Shown here: positions 43,714-53,094 of the stretch, one piece after another
Position numbering within the stretch: the stretch's first letter is position 1
How the letters are laid out: each line of letters starts with the position of its first letter
Assembly: GCA_013289685.1 (NCBI GenBank)
Contig: JABCZL010000007.1
Location: 289,170 to 353,169, forward strand
Origin: Acidobacteriota bacterium
GTDB taxonomy: Bacteria; Acidobacteriota; Terriglobia; Terriglobales; Acidobacteriaceae
Length of the DNA stretch: 64,000 nt
Direction of reading: 5' to 3'
Notes under the pieces: model-generated
Told to the model about the DNA's origin: nothing
Database searches by the model: none
The model's input: only the letters and a program-made list of their open reading frames with translations
Made by a program: the position numbers and the translations under genes

Positions 43714-45903
43714 TCATCGCGCCCGGGCCAGGACCAGGGTCACATCGTCGGGCTGTTCGTTATCGCCGATCCAGTTTTCCACGGCCAAGGTTACGATCTG
43801 GCTGATTTCGGGCAGAGGCAGGTCCCGGTTCTCACGGACCAGATCAATCAGCCGCTGCTCGCCGAATTCCCCGAAATCATTCTCCGGCTCGGTCACGCCG
43901 TCACTGTAGGCCAGGAAAATTTCGCCGGGCTGCATTTCGACCGCGCCCTCTTCGTACGTCATATTGTCGAACAGGCCCACCACGGTTCCCCCGGCCTCCA
44001 ACCGCCGGATGGTGCCATCTTTCCCGATCAGGATGGGAGGCAGATGTCCGCCGTTGCTGTAGGTCAGGTGGTGCGAACGTCCGTCATAAATTCCCAGGAA
44101 CAGTGTGGCGTATTTCTCCGGCGGAGTGCTTTCGTAGAGCTGATGGTTGAGCAGGCTGAGCAGGGCTCCGGGAGACACCTCCACGCCTTCGGGCCAAGCC
44201 GCCAACACCCGGCCTGAGCCTGCCACCGCGCCCACGGCGACCGGTTCCCGCATCTGGGGCAGATTCTCCACACTGTAGGCGCGCACCGCTGAGTGGATGG
44301 TCGCCATCAGCAACGCGGCGGAAATTCCTTTTCCGCTGATGTCCCCGACCGCCAGAATCAGCTTGTGCGAGCTGGCCGTCAAAAAGTCGTAGTAATCTCC
44401 GCTGACCGTGCGCGCCGGACGGCAGAATCCATGCACCTCCAGCGACTCGAGTTCCGAAACCTGCCGCGGAAATAGCTGTGCCTGTACTTCCTGGGCGATG
44501 GCCAGCTCGTTCTCCAGGCGCTGCTTTTCCTTCTGCTCCAGGATCAGTTTCTCGATGGAGGCGGTCATCGAGTTGAACGAGTGCGCCAGATCGGCGAGCT
44601 GGTCGCTCGATTTCACCGGGATGCGGTGGCTGAAGTCGCCGCGGTCGACATGCCTGGTGGCGTCGTGCAACTGCGCTACAGCCGCCGTCACGGTGCGGGT
44701 CATGCGCGTGCCGATGATCAGGGCGATCAGCTCGATGATGGCGAAGAAAATTCCCACGCCGATCAGGATGTACGCCACACCCTGGACAAATTCTCCCAGC
44801 GCCGCGAATAGATGGCCGTACAGCACCGAGGGACGGGTTCGAACTCTGACCAGCGCCCTCTGCCTGCGTTCGCCGGTGTCCCAATCCACTACCGTGAGCG
44901 AAGTGCCGGCGAGTGGGATCTCAAGATCGAGCCGATCGGCCGGGCCGGGCAGAGTACCGACCGTGAAGGTGGGTTGCAGCACTTGCTGGTCGACTTCCAC
45001 CGAGGTCCCCTGCTGGTTTGTGTTGATGGAGATTCGACCGTCACTTTTTTGGGGACTGCTTGAAGCGGCAGCGCGAGTCACGGCCGCACGATCCGCCGCT
45101 GCCGCAGGGTTCAGCATGATTCCCGACGCAAAAAGCGTGATTTCGCCCAGATCGGTAGCAATGTTTCCCACCAGCTCTTTGTCAAAAGGCTCGCTGGTCA
45201 CCACGGTCAGAGTGCTCGATTTGATCGGAAGCGACGTGGCCACACGTAGATGCAGTTCATTGTGATCGCGGACGATCTCGCGAAATCGGTCCTTCACGAA
45301 CTGTGGACGCGTGAGCGCCGCTCCTTTAAATTCGTTGCATAGGGGCAGCGGTTTGTCACCGTACCAGGCGCAAACCTGACGCCGTCCCCAAGCGGGATCG
45401 CGCTTGCGCAATCCTGCCAGGGATTCAGCGGCAGGATTATCTCCGCGCTCCAGTCGCGCCGCCAGTTCATTGCTGACCGCGGCGTTGGCCGCCTCCAGAC
45501 TTCTGAGCTGAGAGTGAATTTCTGAGGTCACGAGAAAAACGGCAAACTGCCCCGCCAGCCCGTAGAGCGTGACGAACGCCATCGTAACCAGCAGCACAGC
45601 AGGGATCACTCCAATGAAAACGTAGGTGACGATCAGTCGGTTCCGCAGCCGCCACAGGACTCTGCGCTTTAGCCACCTGAAGGCGAGAACAAAAAACAGC
45701 ACGGCAGCGAGAAACGCCAGGAATCCTACCCATCCGCCCAGGTGATCGCCCCAGGAAGGAGCCAACAGCCCCAGCAATTTCTCCACGGCATAGAGCAGAC
45801 CGGCCATGGCCGCCAGATAGCAGGCCAGGCGTGCCATGCGGCCTTCGGGCCACAGTCCGGCCTTAATCAACCGGAGCCGCAATTCTGGATAGGACCATTG
45901 CAT
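43714..45903 (-). CDS. HAMP-domain PP2C-type phosphatase (SpoIIE/RsbU-like)
   Basis: The 729-residue protein has three N-terminal membrane helices (about 26-45, 57-76 and 90-118), a periplasmic sensor region (about 120-365), a fourth helix (VAYILIGVGIFFAIIELIALII), a HAMP domain (TRTVTAAVAQLHDATRHVDRGDFSHRIPVKSSDQLADLAHSFNSM) and a SpoIIE phosphatase domain whose metal aspartates appear in SGDYYDFL, AVGDISGKG, YSDGVTEPEN and QPDDVTLV. Such enzymes dephosphorylate anti-sigma antagonists and govern partner-switching. No anti-anti-sigma or RsbW kinase gene is adjacent, so its target is elsewhere. Only the next small ORF shares the strand. Confidence 0.92.
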   Translation of the reverse strand: MQWSYPELRLRLIKAGLWPEGRMARLACYLAAMAGLLYAVEKLLGLLAPSWGDHLGGWVGFLAFLAAVLFFVLAFRWLKRRVLWRLRNRLIVTYVFIGVIPAVLLVTMAFVTLYGLAGQFAVFLVTSEIHSQLRSLEAANAAVSNELAARLERGDNPAAESLAGLRKRDPAWGRRQVCAWYGDKPLPLCNEFKGAALTRPQFVKDRFREIVRDHNELHLRVATSLPIKSSTLTVVTSEPFDKELVGNIATDLGEITLFASGIMLNPAAAADRAAVTRAAASSSPQKSDGRISINTNQQGTSVEVDQQVLQPTFTVGTLPGPADRLDLEIPLAGTSLTVVDWDTGERRQRALVRVRTRPSVLYGHLFAALGEFVQGVAYILIGVGIFFAIIELIALIIGTRMTRTVTAAVAQLHDATRHVDRGDFSHRIPVKSSDQLADLAHSFNSMTASIEKLILEQKEKQRLENELAIAQEVQAQLFPRQVSELESLEVHGFCRPARTVSGDYYDFLTASSHKLILAVGDISGKGISAALLMATIHSAVRAYSVENLPQMREPVAVGAVAGSGRVLAAWPEGVEVSPGALLSLLNHQLYESTPPEKYATLFLGIYDGRSHHLTYSNGGHLPPILIGKDGTIRRLEAGGTVVGLFDNMTYEEGAVEMQPGEIFLAYSDGVTEPENDFGEFGEQRLIDLVRENRDLPLPEISQIVTLAVENWIGDNEQPDDVTLVLARAR

Positions 45904-46005
45904 GCTGTTCGTTGGCTTACTACTTTCTCAGATTTATCGTGCTGCGCGAAGCGAAATCCCGTGCGGTGCGCAGCTTGGCAGGTCTGTCATCCCGACCAAT
46001 CCGAT

Positions 46006-46110
46006 TTGTCTTCCTGAGCGAAGGCGAAGGACCTATGTAGTTTGACGGCGCGAGTGCATGGGTCCCTTCGACAGGCTCACGGCAGGCTCTTCGCTTTGCC
46101 CGGGATGACA
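46006..46110. repeat. Paired, degenerate family 1 element
   Basis: tgtcttcctgagcgaaggcgaaggacctatgtag faces gggtcccttcgacaggctcacgg..cccgggatgaca with the outward TGTC/GACA ends. The rest of 45904-46159 shows nothing else. Confidence 0.65.
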
Positions 46111-46159
46111 GGCCATTCTGATTTCGCGCATTTTCAGGCCCGCCGTTAGATCTCCGGGT

Positions 46160-46360
46160 CTAGATCTCCGGATAAAGATCGAAGAACGCTTCCAGACTGG
46201 TGCGCAACTGCTTTTCGATATCTTCCTTGCTGCCTTCGAGCACGTGCATGGTGACGTGGGCTTCCCGTCCACTTGTGAGCTTCACGGGAGCCTGACCCAC
46301 CTCGGCCACATCCTCGGACGGCAGCAGCCTCATGCCATAAACCAGCGTCAGATTTGCCAT
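46160..46360 (-). CDS. Small hypothetical protein (66 aa)
   Basis: MANLTLVYGMRLLPSEDVAEVGQ continues through EAHVTMHVLEGSKEDIEKQLRTSLEAFFDLYPEI, a compact alpha/beta sequence with normal composition ending just before repeats. No clear ribosome site precedes the ATG. Related small proteins occur beside unrelated genes in Acidobacteria, but I know no function. It is 256 bp upstream of the SpoIIE phosphatase gene on the same strand and separated from it by a repeat pair. Confidence 0.6.
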   Translation of the reverse strand: MANLTLVYGMRLLPSEDVAEVGQAPVKLTSGREAHVTMHVLEGSKEDIEKQLRTSLEAFFDLYPEI

Positions 46361-46408
46361 AGCTCGATTTTACGACGTTCCCGGCGGCTCCCGCGAATTC
46401 CAGGTCTT

Positions 46409-46488
46409 TACCACGAAGGCCACGAAGTATCACGAAGGACTTCGTTTGGTTGGTTTCCTTCGTGTAACCTCGTCCCCTTCGTGGTTGA
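46409..46488. repeat. ~80-bp cacgaagg hairpin repeat, copy 2
   Basis: taccacgaaggccacgaagtatcacgaagg faces ttccttcgtgtaacctcgtccccttcgtggtt. Confidence 0.8.
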
Positions 46489-46567
46489 GCCTTTCTCTTG
46501 CAGGTGAAGTGACCTCTGGCATCTTTTGGGATTTAGGATTCCGGGCGTTCTCGTTTAGAATTCTCCA

Positions 46568-47359
46568 GTGCCCAGAACGCTGCTTACGGTTTCCACACTC
46601 TTGAGTGGTCTTTTCGCTTTGGCGCTGGCGCAGGGAGTTTCCGCGCAGGACCAGCCCGCGAATCCGCAAACCCAAACTCAGTCGGCCCAGCCGCAGGTGA
46701 AAGTCAACATGCTGAACGTGTGCACGCCGTCTGCCGCGGAGCAGAAGGAAATTGCCGCCGCGCTCGACCGCGTTCCCAAGGCGCCCCTGTTCGGCGCGGA
46801 TTTTGAAGTGTCCCGCGGGCGTTCGACACTGAGCGACATGCCGAACCTGCTGCAGCCCGGAGCCAGCACGCACTTCGCCGACGAAAAATCGGTGGCGAGT
46901 TACGTTCGCATTCGCCGCGAGTTCTCGGTGCAGGCGCTGTTCTCCAGCGTGCAGTATTCCTTCAGCAACGACGGCCAGACCATGGTCGAGACGCTGGTGC
47001 TGCACGTGCGCGATCCCAAGGATCTGATTCAGGTCTCGCTCGAAGACAGCGCGTCGTCGGTCACCAGTTCCGAGGCCATGCTCACGTCGAATACTCCCGC
47101 CAGCCGGGTGCGCCTGGAGCGCTTCGGCAAACCTTCGATCGCGCTCGCCCGCTGTTTAGCGACCGAAGGCGGTCCCGCGCCCGATCAGAGCGCCTACGAA
47201 CCGCTGTTCCGCAGCGCGTCGGGAGTGCTGGCGAACTATCGCGCCCTGCTGGGCATCAAGAAAATTGTGCCCGAGGAACTGGCGAACATCAGCGTGGAGT
47301 CGAGGCCGAAGCCTGCACCAACGAACAAAATGAAAAGGCCCATCGAAGAAAAAAAGTGA
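46568..47359 (+). CDS. Secreted hypothetical protein
   Basis: The GTG start gives a signal peptide (TLLTVSTLLSGLFALALAQGVSAQ) followed by a Gln/Pro/Thr-rich linker (about 27-44) and a roughly 190-residue globular part with one cysteine pair (NVCTPSAAEQ and ALARCLATEGG) and alternating strands. The tail is Lys/Pro-rich (KPAPTNKMKRPIEEKK). I do not recognise the domain. It lies between two copies of the cacgaagg hairpin, so it is a single transcription unit. A role in the periplasm is inferred from the signal peptide only. Confidence 0.7.
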   Translation: MPRTLLTVSTLLSGLFALALAQGVSAQDQPANPQTQTQSAQPQVKVNMLNVCTPSAAEQKEIAAALDRVPKAPLFGADFEVSRGRSTLSDMPNLLQPGASTHFADEKSVASYVRIRREFSVQALFSSVQYSFSNDGQTMVETLVLHVRDPKDLIQVSLEDSASSVTSSEAMLTSNTPASRVRLERFGKPSIALARCLATEGGPAPDQSAYEPLFRSASGVLANYRALLGIKKIVPEELANISVESRPKPAPTNKMKRPIEEKK

Positions 47360-47387
47360 GCTGCATTGTCGCGAACGAAGAAGCATG

Positions 47388-47466
47388 AACCACGAAGGAT
47401 ACGAAGTATCCCGAAGGAATTCATCTGTAATGTTTCCTTCGTGAACCTTCGTGTCCTTCGTGGTTT
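47388..47466. repeat. ~80-bp cacgaagg hairpin repeat, copy 3
   Basis: aaccacgaaggatacgaagtatcccgaagg faces ttccttcgtgaaccttcgtgtccttcgtggttt. It is nearly the same as copies 1 and 2 in its arms, with a different loop. Confidence 0.85.
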
Positions 47467-47532
47467 AGGCCGTTAAACCTGAGCGTGCATCAAAATCGAA
47501 ACTCGGCCATCTAATCTGCAACGACTAAACTC

Positions 47533-48465
47533 ATGAGCGAAACTCGCGACGTAGTCATCATCGGGTCCGGATGCTCCGGACACACTGCCGCGCTTTACAC
47601 GGCGCGCGCCAACCTGAAGCCGCTGGTCATCGAAGGCCACGAGCCCGGCGGACAGCTCTCCATGACGACGATGGTCGAGAACTTCCCCGGATTTCCTGAA
47701 GGCATTCTGGGCCCGCAGCTGGTCGAGAACATGCGCAAGCAGGCCGAGCGCTTCGGCGCGGAATACCGCATGGCCCACCTCACCAGCGCCGACCTCAGCA
47801 AGCGGCCGTTTCTGCTGCATCTGGGGGTTCATCAAGTCCACGCCCAGACTCTGATCATTGCCAGCGGTGCCTCCGCCCGGTGGTTAGGATTGCCGCATGA
47901 GCAACAGCTGATCGGCCACGGCGTGTCGTCCTGCGCAACCTGCGACGGCTTCTTTTTTTCCGGCAAGGAGATCGCTGTGGTCGGCGGCGGCGATTCCGCC
48001 ATGGAGGAAGCGCTTTTCCTGACACGCTTCGCGAGCAAGGTGACCATCATTCATCGGCGCGACGCCTTCCGCGCCTCGAAGATCATGCTCGATCGCGCCC
48101 AGCATCACGAAAAAATAAAATTCCTGCTCAACACGGTGGTGGAAGATGTTTACGACATCAACCACAAAGAGGTTACCGGCCTCAAATTGCGCGATGTGAA
48201 GACGGGCAACGTGTGGGACTTCCCCACCAACGCGCTGTTTCTCGGCATTGGCCACGAGCCCAACGCGAAGATGTTTGCCGGCCAGCTCGATACGGACGCC
48301 GACGGCTACCTCAAAACCCACAACTACGTTTTCACGCGCGTGCACGGCGTCTACGCCTGCGGCGATGTGCAGGACCGCCGCTACCGCCAGGCCATCACGG
48401 CCTCCGGAACCGGCTGCATGGCCGCGATGGAAGTGGAGAAGTTTCTGGAAGGGCACGGCAAGTAA
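47533..48465 (+). CDS. trxB: Thioredoxin reductase
   Basis: TrxB transfers electrons from NADPH through FAD and a redox-active cysteine pair to thioredoxin. The FAD loop is IIGSGCSGHTAALYTARA (about residues 9-26), with a cysteine where alanine is usual; the redox pair is SSCATCDGFFF (Cys 134 and 137); the NADPH loop is VVGGGDSAMEEALFL (149-163) with HRRDAFRAS for the NADP phosphate; and the second FAD motif is GVYACGDVQDRRYRQAITASGTGCMAA. At 310 residues it is full length. No thioredoxin gene adjoins it. Confidence 0.95.
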   Translation: MSETRDVVIIGSGCSGHTAALYTARANLKPLVIEGHEPGGQLSMTTMVENFPGFPEGILGPQLVENMRKQAERFGAEYRMAHLTSADLSKRPFLLHLGVHQVHAQTLIIASGASARWLGLPHEQQLIGHGVSSCATCDGFFFSGKEIAVVGGGDSAMEEALFLTRFASKVTIIHRRDAFRASKIMLDRAQHHEKIKFLLNTVVEDVYDINHKEVTGLKLRDVKTGNVWDFPTNALFLGIGHEPNAKMFAGQLDTDADGYLKTHNYVFTRVHGVYACGDVQDRRYRQAITASGTGCMAAMEVEKFLEGHGK

Positions 48466-48625
48466 TCCCAGAATGTTCACGATGCGGGCGACACCCGCCC
48501 CGCAAGAATCACTCCCGCCTGCGTTCTATTGAAGGTAGGCTGAAGCCGGGCGGCTCATCACAGCCGCTTCCTGCTTCAAAGCCATCGAGAGCCAGGCTCC
48601 CCGGCTCTTGCGGAGGATTACCTTC

Positions 48626-50113
48626 ATGAACGCTCGCTTCGTCTGTTTTCTCGCCCTCGTCCTCGTCCTCGGTGGCAGCCTTTATGCGCAGCAGGCCACG
48701 CAACCGTCACTCACCATCTATAACCAGGATTTCGCCGTGGTCCGCGAGGAGCTCCCTCTCGATCTGAAGTCTGGCGAGAACATGGTGAACGTGAACAACA
48801 TCACCATGCACCTCGAGCCCGATTCGGTGATCCTGCGCGATCCTTCGGGTAAACACGCGGTGAACGTGCTGGAGCAAAATTACCGCGCCGATCCGGTCTC
48901 GCAGTTTTCCTTGCTCTCACTCTACGAGGGCCGGACCATTGATTTCGAACAGCCCGGCGGCTCTATCGTAAAGGGCAAGGTCGTACGCAGCGGATTCGTG
49001 CGCCCCGATACTTTCAATATGAACGGTTACGCCCAGAACTATCCGGGCCAGGAAGAGCCGATCATCGAGGTCGCGGGCCAGTTGCGCTTCGGCCTTCCCG
49101 GCACGCCCATCTTTCCCGACCTGACGGCCGAGACCATCCTCAAGCCGCGCCTGGAGTGGCTGCTTGCCACCGACAAGCCGGGCAAGTTTCCCGCCGAGCT
49201 TTCTTACGTCAGCGGCGGCATGACCTGGCAAGCCGACTACAACATTGTGGCGCCCGAAAAAGGAGACCTGGTCGACATCGTCGGCTGGATCACCATGGAC
49301 AATCGCAGCGGCCGCACTTTCGAGAACGCCCGCATCAAGCTTATGGCGGGCGATGTGAACAAGATTCAGCCGGGTGCGATGCGTGGCCGCCAGGTTGCCC
49401 AGATGGTTGCGGTTGCCGGGGATATGTTCACCCCGCCCGTCACCGAGAAAGCCTTCGACGAATACCACCTCTACACGCTCGAACGCAGCACCACGTTGCG
49501 CGACAGCGAAACCAAGCAGGTGGAATTCATCCATGCGGCCGGCGTGGCCGCCAAGCAGGTTTATATCTACGACGGCGCTAAGATCGACCCCAACCGCTAC
49601 AACGGCTGGAACTGGGAGAACATCCGCAACGACCATAACTACGGCACCGAAAGCAATACGAAAATCTGGGTGATGCGCGAGTTCGTCAACTCGCAGGCCA
49701 ATCATCTCGGCATGCCACTGCCCAAGGGGCGCGTGCGCTTCTACCGGCACGGCGACGACGGCCAGGTTGAGTTCACCGGCGAGAACATGATCGACCACAC
49801 TCCGCGCGACGAGACCATCCGCGTCTATACCGGCAACGCCTTCGATCTCACCGGAGAACGCCGCCGCACCAACTACACCGTCGACGTCAACCGGCGCGAA
49901 GCGACCGAGTCCTTCGAGATCAAAGTCCGCAACCACAAGAAAGAACCGGTGGACGTGCGCGTCGTCGAGCGCCTGTATCGCGGCGCGAACTGGGAAGTCG
50001 CCGCCAAGTCTGACGAGTTCAAGAAAAAAGACAGCCAGACCATCGAGTTTCCCGTGACCATTGCTCCCGACGGGGAGAAGAAGATCACCTACACGGCTCA
50101 CTACACCTGGTGA
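48626..50113 (+). CDS. DUF4139 domain protein, secreted
   Basis: The ATG at 48626 follows cggagg by about 10 bp and gives a signal peptide (FVCFLALVLVLGGSLYAQQ). The mature part begins with beta-rich sequence (LTIYNQDFAVVREELPLDLKSGENMVNVNNI) and from about residue 180 shows the DUF4139 pattern: ELSYVSGGMTWQADYNIVAPEKG, NRSGRTFENARIKLMAGDVN and the C-terminal MPLPKGRVRFYRHGDDGQVEFTGE..YTVDVNRREATESFEIKVRNHKKEPV..TYTAHYTW. These proteins are common in Acidobacteria, predicted periplasmic, and of unknown function. Confidence 0.9.
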   Translation: MNARFVCFLALVLVLGGSLYAQQATQPSLTIYNQDFAVVREELPLDLKSGENMVNVNNITMHLEPDSVILRDPSGKHAVNVLEQNYRADPVSQFSLLSLYEGRTIDFEQPGGSIVKGKVVRSGFVRPDTFNMNGYAQNYPGQEEPIIEVAGQLRFGLPGTPIFPDLTAETILKPRLEWLLATDKPGKFPAELSYVSGGMTWQADYNIVAPEKGDLVDIVGWITMDNRSGRTFENARIKLMAGDVNKIQPGAMRGRQVAQMVAVAGDMFTPPVTEKAFDEYHLYTLERSTTLRDSETKQVEFIHAAGVAAKQVYIYDGAKIDPNRYNGWNWENIRNDHNYGTESNTKIWVMREFVNSQANHLGMPLPKGRVRFYRHGDDGQVEFTGENMIDHTPRDETIRVYTGNAFDLTGERRRTNYTVDVNRREATESFEIKVRNHKKEPVDVRVVERLYRGANWEVAAKSDEFKKKDSQTIEFPVTIAPDGEKKITYTAHYTW

Positions 50114-50340
50114 AGGCTGGGTTTTGAGTGTAATCGCCTGGTTTCGCCAACCAAGCCCTGCGCACATCCTGCCTATGGAGTCTCGGGTCCGAGGATTTTG
50201 CCCGAGATTACCACGTAGATACTGTGTGCAATTGTGCATGAGCTTTATTGACCATGCACGTCATATTCCCGAGCCACATGATTTATTTTTCTATACGGAG
50301 GACGGTACTCCCAATTGAATTGATTGTACCGAGGAGCCAG

Positions 50341-51018
50341 ATGGCGATTGAACAAACTCTTGGTTTCAGTTCCACAGTTTTCCGCAAAAAATTCCGGTCT
50401 GCGATGACTGTGCGGAGCTTCCGAGACAACGAGATCATTTTTTCCCAAGGTGACAAAGCCGATGCAGTTTTCTATATCCAGAGCGGTACGGTTAAGCTCA
50501 CGATGGCCGCTACGCGTCGCAAAAGAGCGATAATCGCCGTCCTGCTGCGGGGTAGTTTTTTTGGCGAAGGCTGTCTGGGCGGGCAATCTCTGCGGATGTA
50601 CACGGCGCGATCAATCGGGCCCTCCAATATCACTCGCTTGCAGAAGGAGAGCACGCTTAGCACGCTCAAGCGCGACCCGCAGTTTGCAGCGTTGCTTAAT
50701 GCGTATCTGCTTTCCCGAGTTATTCGAGTCGAGGAAGACCTGGCAGATCAATTCTTCAATTTCAGCGAAAAGCGGCTGGCACGGGTTCTGTTGTTGTTTG
50801 GGCAAATAACCAAGGAATCAAAGCCAGAGAACCCCCTGAAGGTGAGCCAAGCAACCCTCGCGGAAATGGTTGGTACGACCCGCGCAAGGGTAAGCAAATT
50901 TATGAATGCGTTCAAGAAGAAAGGCTTCGTCAGCTACAACGGCGGCTTGCAAATAAACAGCTCGCTCATCAGCGCATTTCTGCAAAATCGCCCGATGTCC
51001 GTTGTCAGGAGGGCGTAG
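50341..51018 (+). CDS. Crp/Fnr-family transcriptional regulator
   Basis: The ATG at 50341 follows gaggag by 4-5 bp and gives 225 residues; the track start 31 codons earlier has no ribosome site. A cyclic-nucleotide-binding-like beta-roll (IIFSQGDKADAVFYIQSGTVKLTMA..GSFFGEGCLGGQ) is joined by a dimer helix to a winged HTH (LKVSQATLAEMVGTTRARVSKFMNAFKKKGFVSYNGG). No FNR-type cysteine cluster is present, so the effector is unknown. The tail residues ..AFLQNRPMS are typical of the subgroup in Acidobacteria. Confidence 0.9.
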   Translation: MAIEQTLGFSSTVFRKKFRSAMTVRSFRDNEIIFSQGDKADAVFYIQSGTVKLTMAATRRKRAIIAVLLRGSFFGEGCLGGQSLRMYTARSIGPSNITRLQKESTLSTLKRDPQFAALLNAYLLSRVIRVEEDLADQFFNFSEKRLARVLLLFGQITKESKPENPLKVSQATLAEMVGTTRARVSKFMNAFKKKGFVSYNGGLQINSSLISAFLQNRPMSVVRRA

Positions 51019-51082
51019 ACCCGTCCAGATGGCATCCCGTAGCTTGATCTAGTTGACCAACCTTTTGTACGTGAAGGTTTGT

Positions 51083-51259
51083 GTGGCAAAAGAACTCACC
51101 CCAAAGCAGGCGCTCGCTGTTCGGTGTCCGACTTGTGGAGCCGCTCCGGGAGAGAAGTGTGAACTCAGCACTGGGCAACCGCGCACCAGTCCGCATCGCG
51201 ACCGCGTATGGATCACAAAGGATCGACTGTCGCACATCCGGAATCCCCAGATCGGATGA
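51083..51259 (+). CDS. Small phage-type zinc-ribbon protein
   Basis: I start at the GTG at 51083 (aagg 5-6 bp upstream), giving MAKELTPKQALAVRCPTCG and 58 residues. The pattern CPTCGAAPGEKCELSTGQPR..PHRDR has three cysteines and a histidine spaced as in the DNA-binding phage zinc-finger family (Phage_zn_bind). Such proteins are frequent single genes in Acidobacterial chromosomes and in actinophages. A role in binding nucleic acid is inferred. Confidence 0.65.
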   Translation: MAKELTPKQALAVRCPTCGAAPGEKCELSTGQPRTSPHRDRVWITKDRLSHIRNPQIG

Positions 51260-51335
51260 TTGACGAAAAATCCCCATTTCGCTCACTGAGTGGTTCTAAG
51301 CGCTATCGCCGTATTACACAGCAGCACGTCTGGCC

Positions 51336-51905
51336 TCAGGGTACTTCTGCCCCCTCGTAAATCCGTCCTTTTTCCACCCTCATCTTTTTGAACTCTACGC
51401 CACTGAGTGCGCCATCTAGGCATGCTAGCGTACCACGTTTCGTCAGGCGGCCGCGGTAAGTATCAGGACCCTCATCGGCCTCAAAATCAACTGGGAACTC
51501 GACGCTTCCCTTATGATCCGGCCTCATCGTGACCTTTTGGAGATAAGTGCCAATCGGGTGTAGTTCGGCGGAGTAGCCGTTTGCGACCATTACAAATTCG
51601 AATTTGCTTCCCCGATTTTCGCCTGAACAGTTCAGGCTCCGGTACTCAGACCACACAGTCCCGATTGCCACCCATGTCCCGGTAATCTCAGAGGCCTCGG
51701 GAAGCCGCCCCTGTTGAAAAGATGCTGCCAACTCTCTACGCGACTTCGGTTGACCGACACACGGGGTATTTTGAGGAACGGAATCCCGAGGCACTTCTTC
51801 AGATGAACCGTCGTTTGAAGTGAGAGTCTGAGCTTGAGCAAGGCTCGTTTCTGACGCAAGCACTTGGAGGGCGAGAACCAAGAGAATTGGCAAGAATCGA
51901 CGCAT
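51336..51905 (-). CDS. Secreted hypothetical protein
   Basis: The track ORF starts 64 codons upstream in non-coding sequence. The ATG at 51905 gives a signal peptide (RFLPILLVLALQVLASETSLAQA), so I take 189 residues. The mature part has a beta-rich domain (EITGTWVAIGTVWSEYRSLNC..GYSAELHPIGTYLQKVTMRPDHKGSVEFPVDFEADEG) with three cysteines. I do not recognise the family. Divergent from proline dehydrogenase, with which it shares a 262-bp upstream region. Confidence 0.6.
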   Translation of the reverse strand: MRRFLPILLVLALQVLASETSLAQAQTLTSNDGSSEEVPRDSVPQNTPCVGQPKSRRELAASFQQGRLPEASEITGTWVAIGTVWSEYRSLNCSGENRGSKFEFVMVANGYSAELHPIGTYLQKVTMRPDHKGSVEFPVDFEADEGPDTYRGRLTKRGTLACLDGALSGVEFKKMRVEKGRIYEGAEVP

Positions 51906-52167
51906 GGCGGCACACCTAGGATGATTATTAGTCCACGAACGCTCCGATTGAAGAGTACCGAAGTGTTGTGCTGGCCCCAAGTCCCGAGGGGGTAGTTGGT
52001 GCAAAGTCCCCATTTCACTCATTGACCCCGGATGGACGCTCCCCACCGTCTCCGCGCAGACCGGTCCATGTCCCGCGAATCTCCAGTTGTGGTACAAATT
52101 TCAGTGGTCTCATAATGCACGTGGCGGCTATTCCTCTTCTCATCTTTCCACAGACGGCAGGTACTTC

Positions 52168-53094
52168 ATGCTGAGGACGTTCTTCGTCCGTCTTTCTGAA
52201 AATCGCTCTCTGCGCAGTTTTGCCGAGCGATCCGCCATCGGACGCCGCGTTTCCGGCCGGTTCGTGGCGGGCACGGAAATCGCCGACGCGGTGCGCGTCA
52301 CCCAGACCGTGAACCGCGCGGGCATGAGCGTCAGCATCGACAACCTGGGCGAGAACGTCACCAATCCCGACGAAGCCCGCCACAGCGCCGCGCTCTATGA
52401 GCAGATTCTCGACGCCATCGCGGCCAAACAGCTCAACGCCAACATCAGCCTGAAGCTGACCCACATGGGCCTCGACGTCGATGAGCAGTTGGCCCGCGAC
52501 ATTGTTGCAGGCTTGGTCGCCAAAGCGGCAGCGATGATGCCGCCGGGTTTTGTGCGCGTCGACATGGAAGGTTCTCCGTATACGCAGCGCACGCTGGACT
52601 TCGTTCACGAACTGCACCGCATGCCGGGGAACCAGTCGAGCGTCGGCACCGTGATTCAGTCTTACCTGAAGCGCTCTGAAAGCGACGTCGAAAAATTGCT
52701 GGCGGGAGGCATCCGCATTCGATTGTGCAAGGGAGCCTACAAGGAACCCGCGAGCATCGCGTTTGAAAGCAAAGCCGACGTGGACGCGAACTACATCAAG
52801 CTGATGAAGATTCTGATGAAGAGCGGCATCTATCACGGCCTGGCCACGCACGACGAGAGGATCATCAAAGAAGCCCAGGCCTTCGCGATCCGCGAAAAGA
52901 TCGCGCGCGACTCTTTCGAGTTCCAGATGCTGTACGGCATTCGCCGCGACCTGCAGCAGAGGCTGGTGCGCGACGGCTGGCGCATGCGCGTCTACATCCC
53001 CTTCGGCACCGAGTGGTACCCCTACTTCATGCGGCGGCTGGGCGAGCGTCCGGCGAATGTGTTCTTTATTGCGCGGAATATGCTGCGGAAGTAG
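52168..53094 (+). CDS. Proline dehydrogenase (monofunctional)
   Basis: The enzyme oxidises proline to pyrroline-5-carboxylate, passing electrons through FAD to quinone. The ATG at 52168 (aggt 7 bp upstream) gives 308 residues, the size of monofunctional ProDH in Deinococcus-like bacteria. The TIM-barrel motifs are visible: NISLKLTHMGLDVD (FAD and substrate strand), VRVDMEGS, TVIQSYLKRSESD, IRLCKGAYKEP and a C-terminal EFQMLYGIRRDLQQRLVRDGWRMRVYIPFGTEWYPYFMRRLGERP with the paired arginines that bind proline carboxylate. No P5C dehydrogenase gene is adjacent. Confidence 0.93.
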   Translation: MLRTFFVRLSENRSLRSFAERSAIGRRVSGRFVAGTEIADAVRVTQTVNRAGMSVSIDNLGENVTNPDEARHSAALYEQILDAIAAKQLNANISLKLTHMGLDVDEQLARDIVAGLVAKAAAMMPPGFVRVDMEGSPYTQRTLDFVHELHRMPGNQSSVGTVIQSYLKRSESDVEKLLAGGIRIRLCKGAYKEPASIAFESKADVDANYIKLMKILMKSGIYHGLATHDERIIKEAQAFAIREKIARDSFEFQMLYGIRRDLQQRLVRDGWRMRVYIPFGTEWYPYFMRRLGERPANVFFIARNMLRK

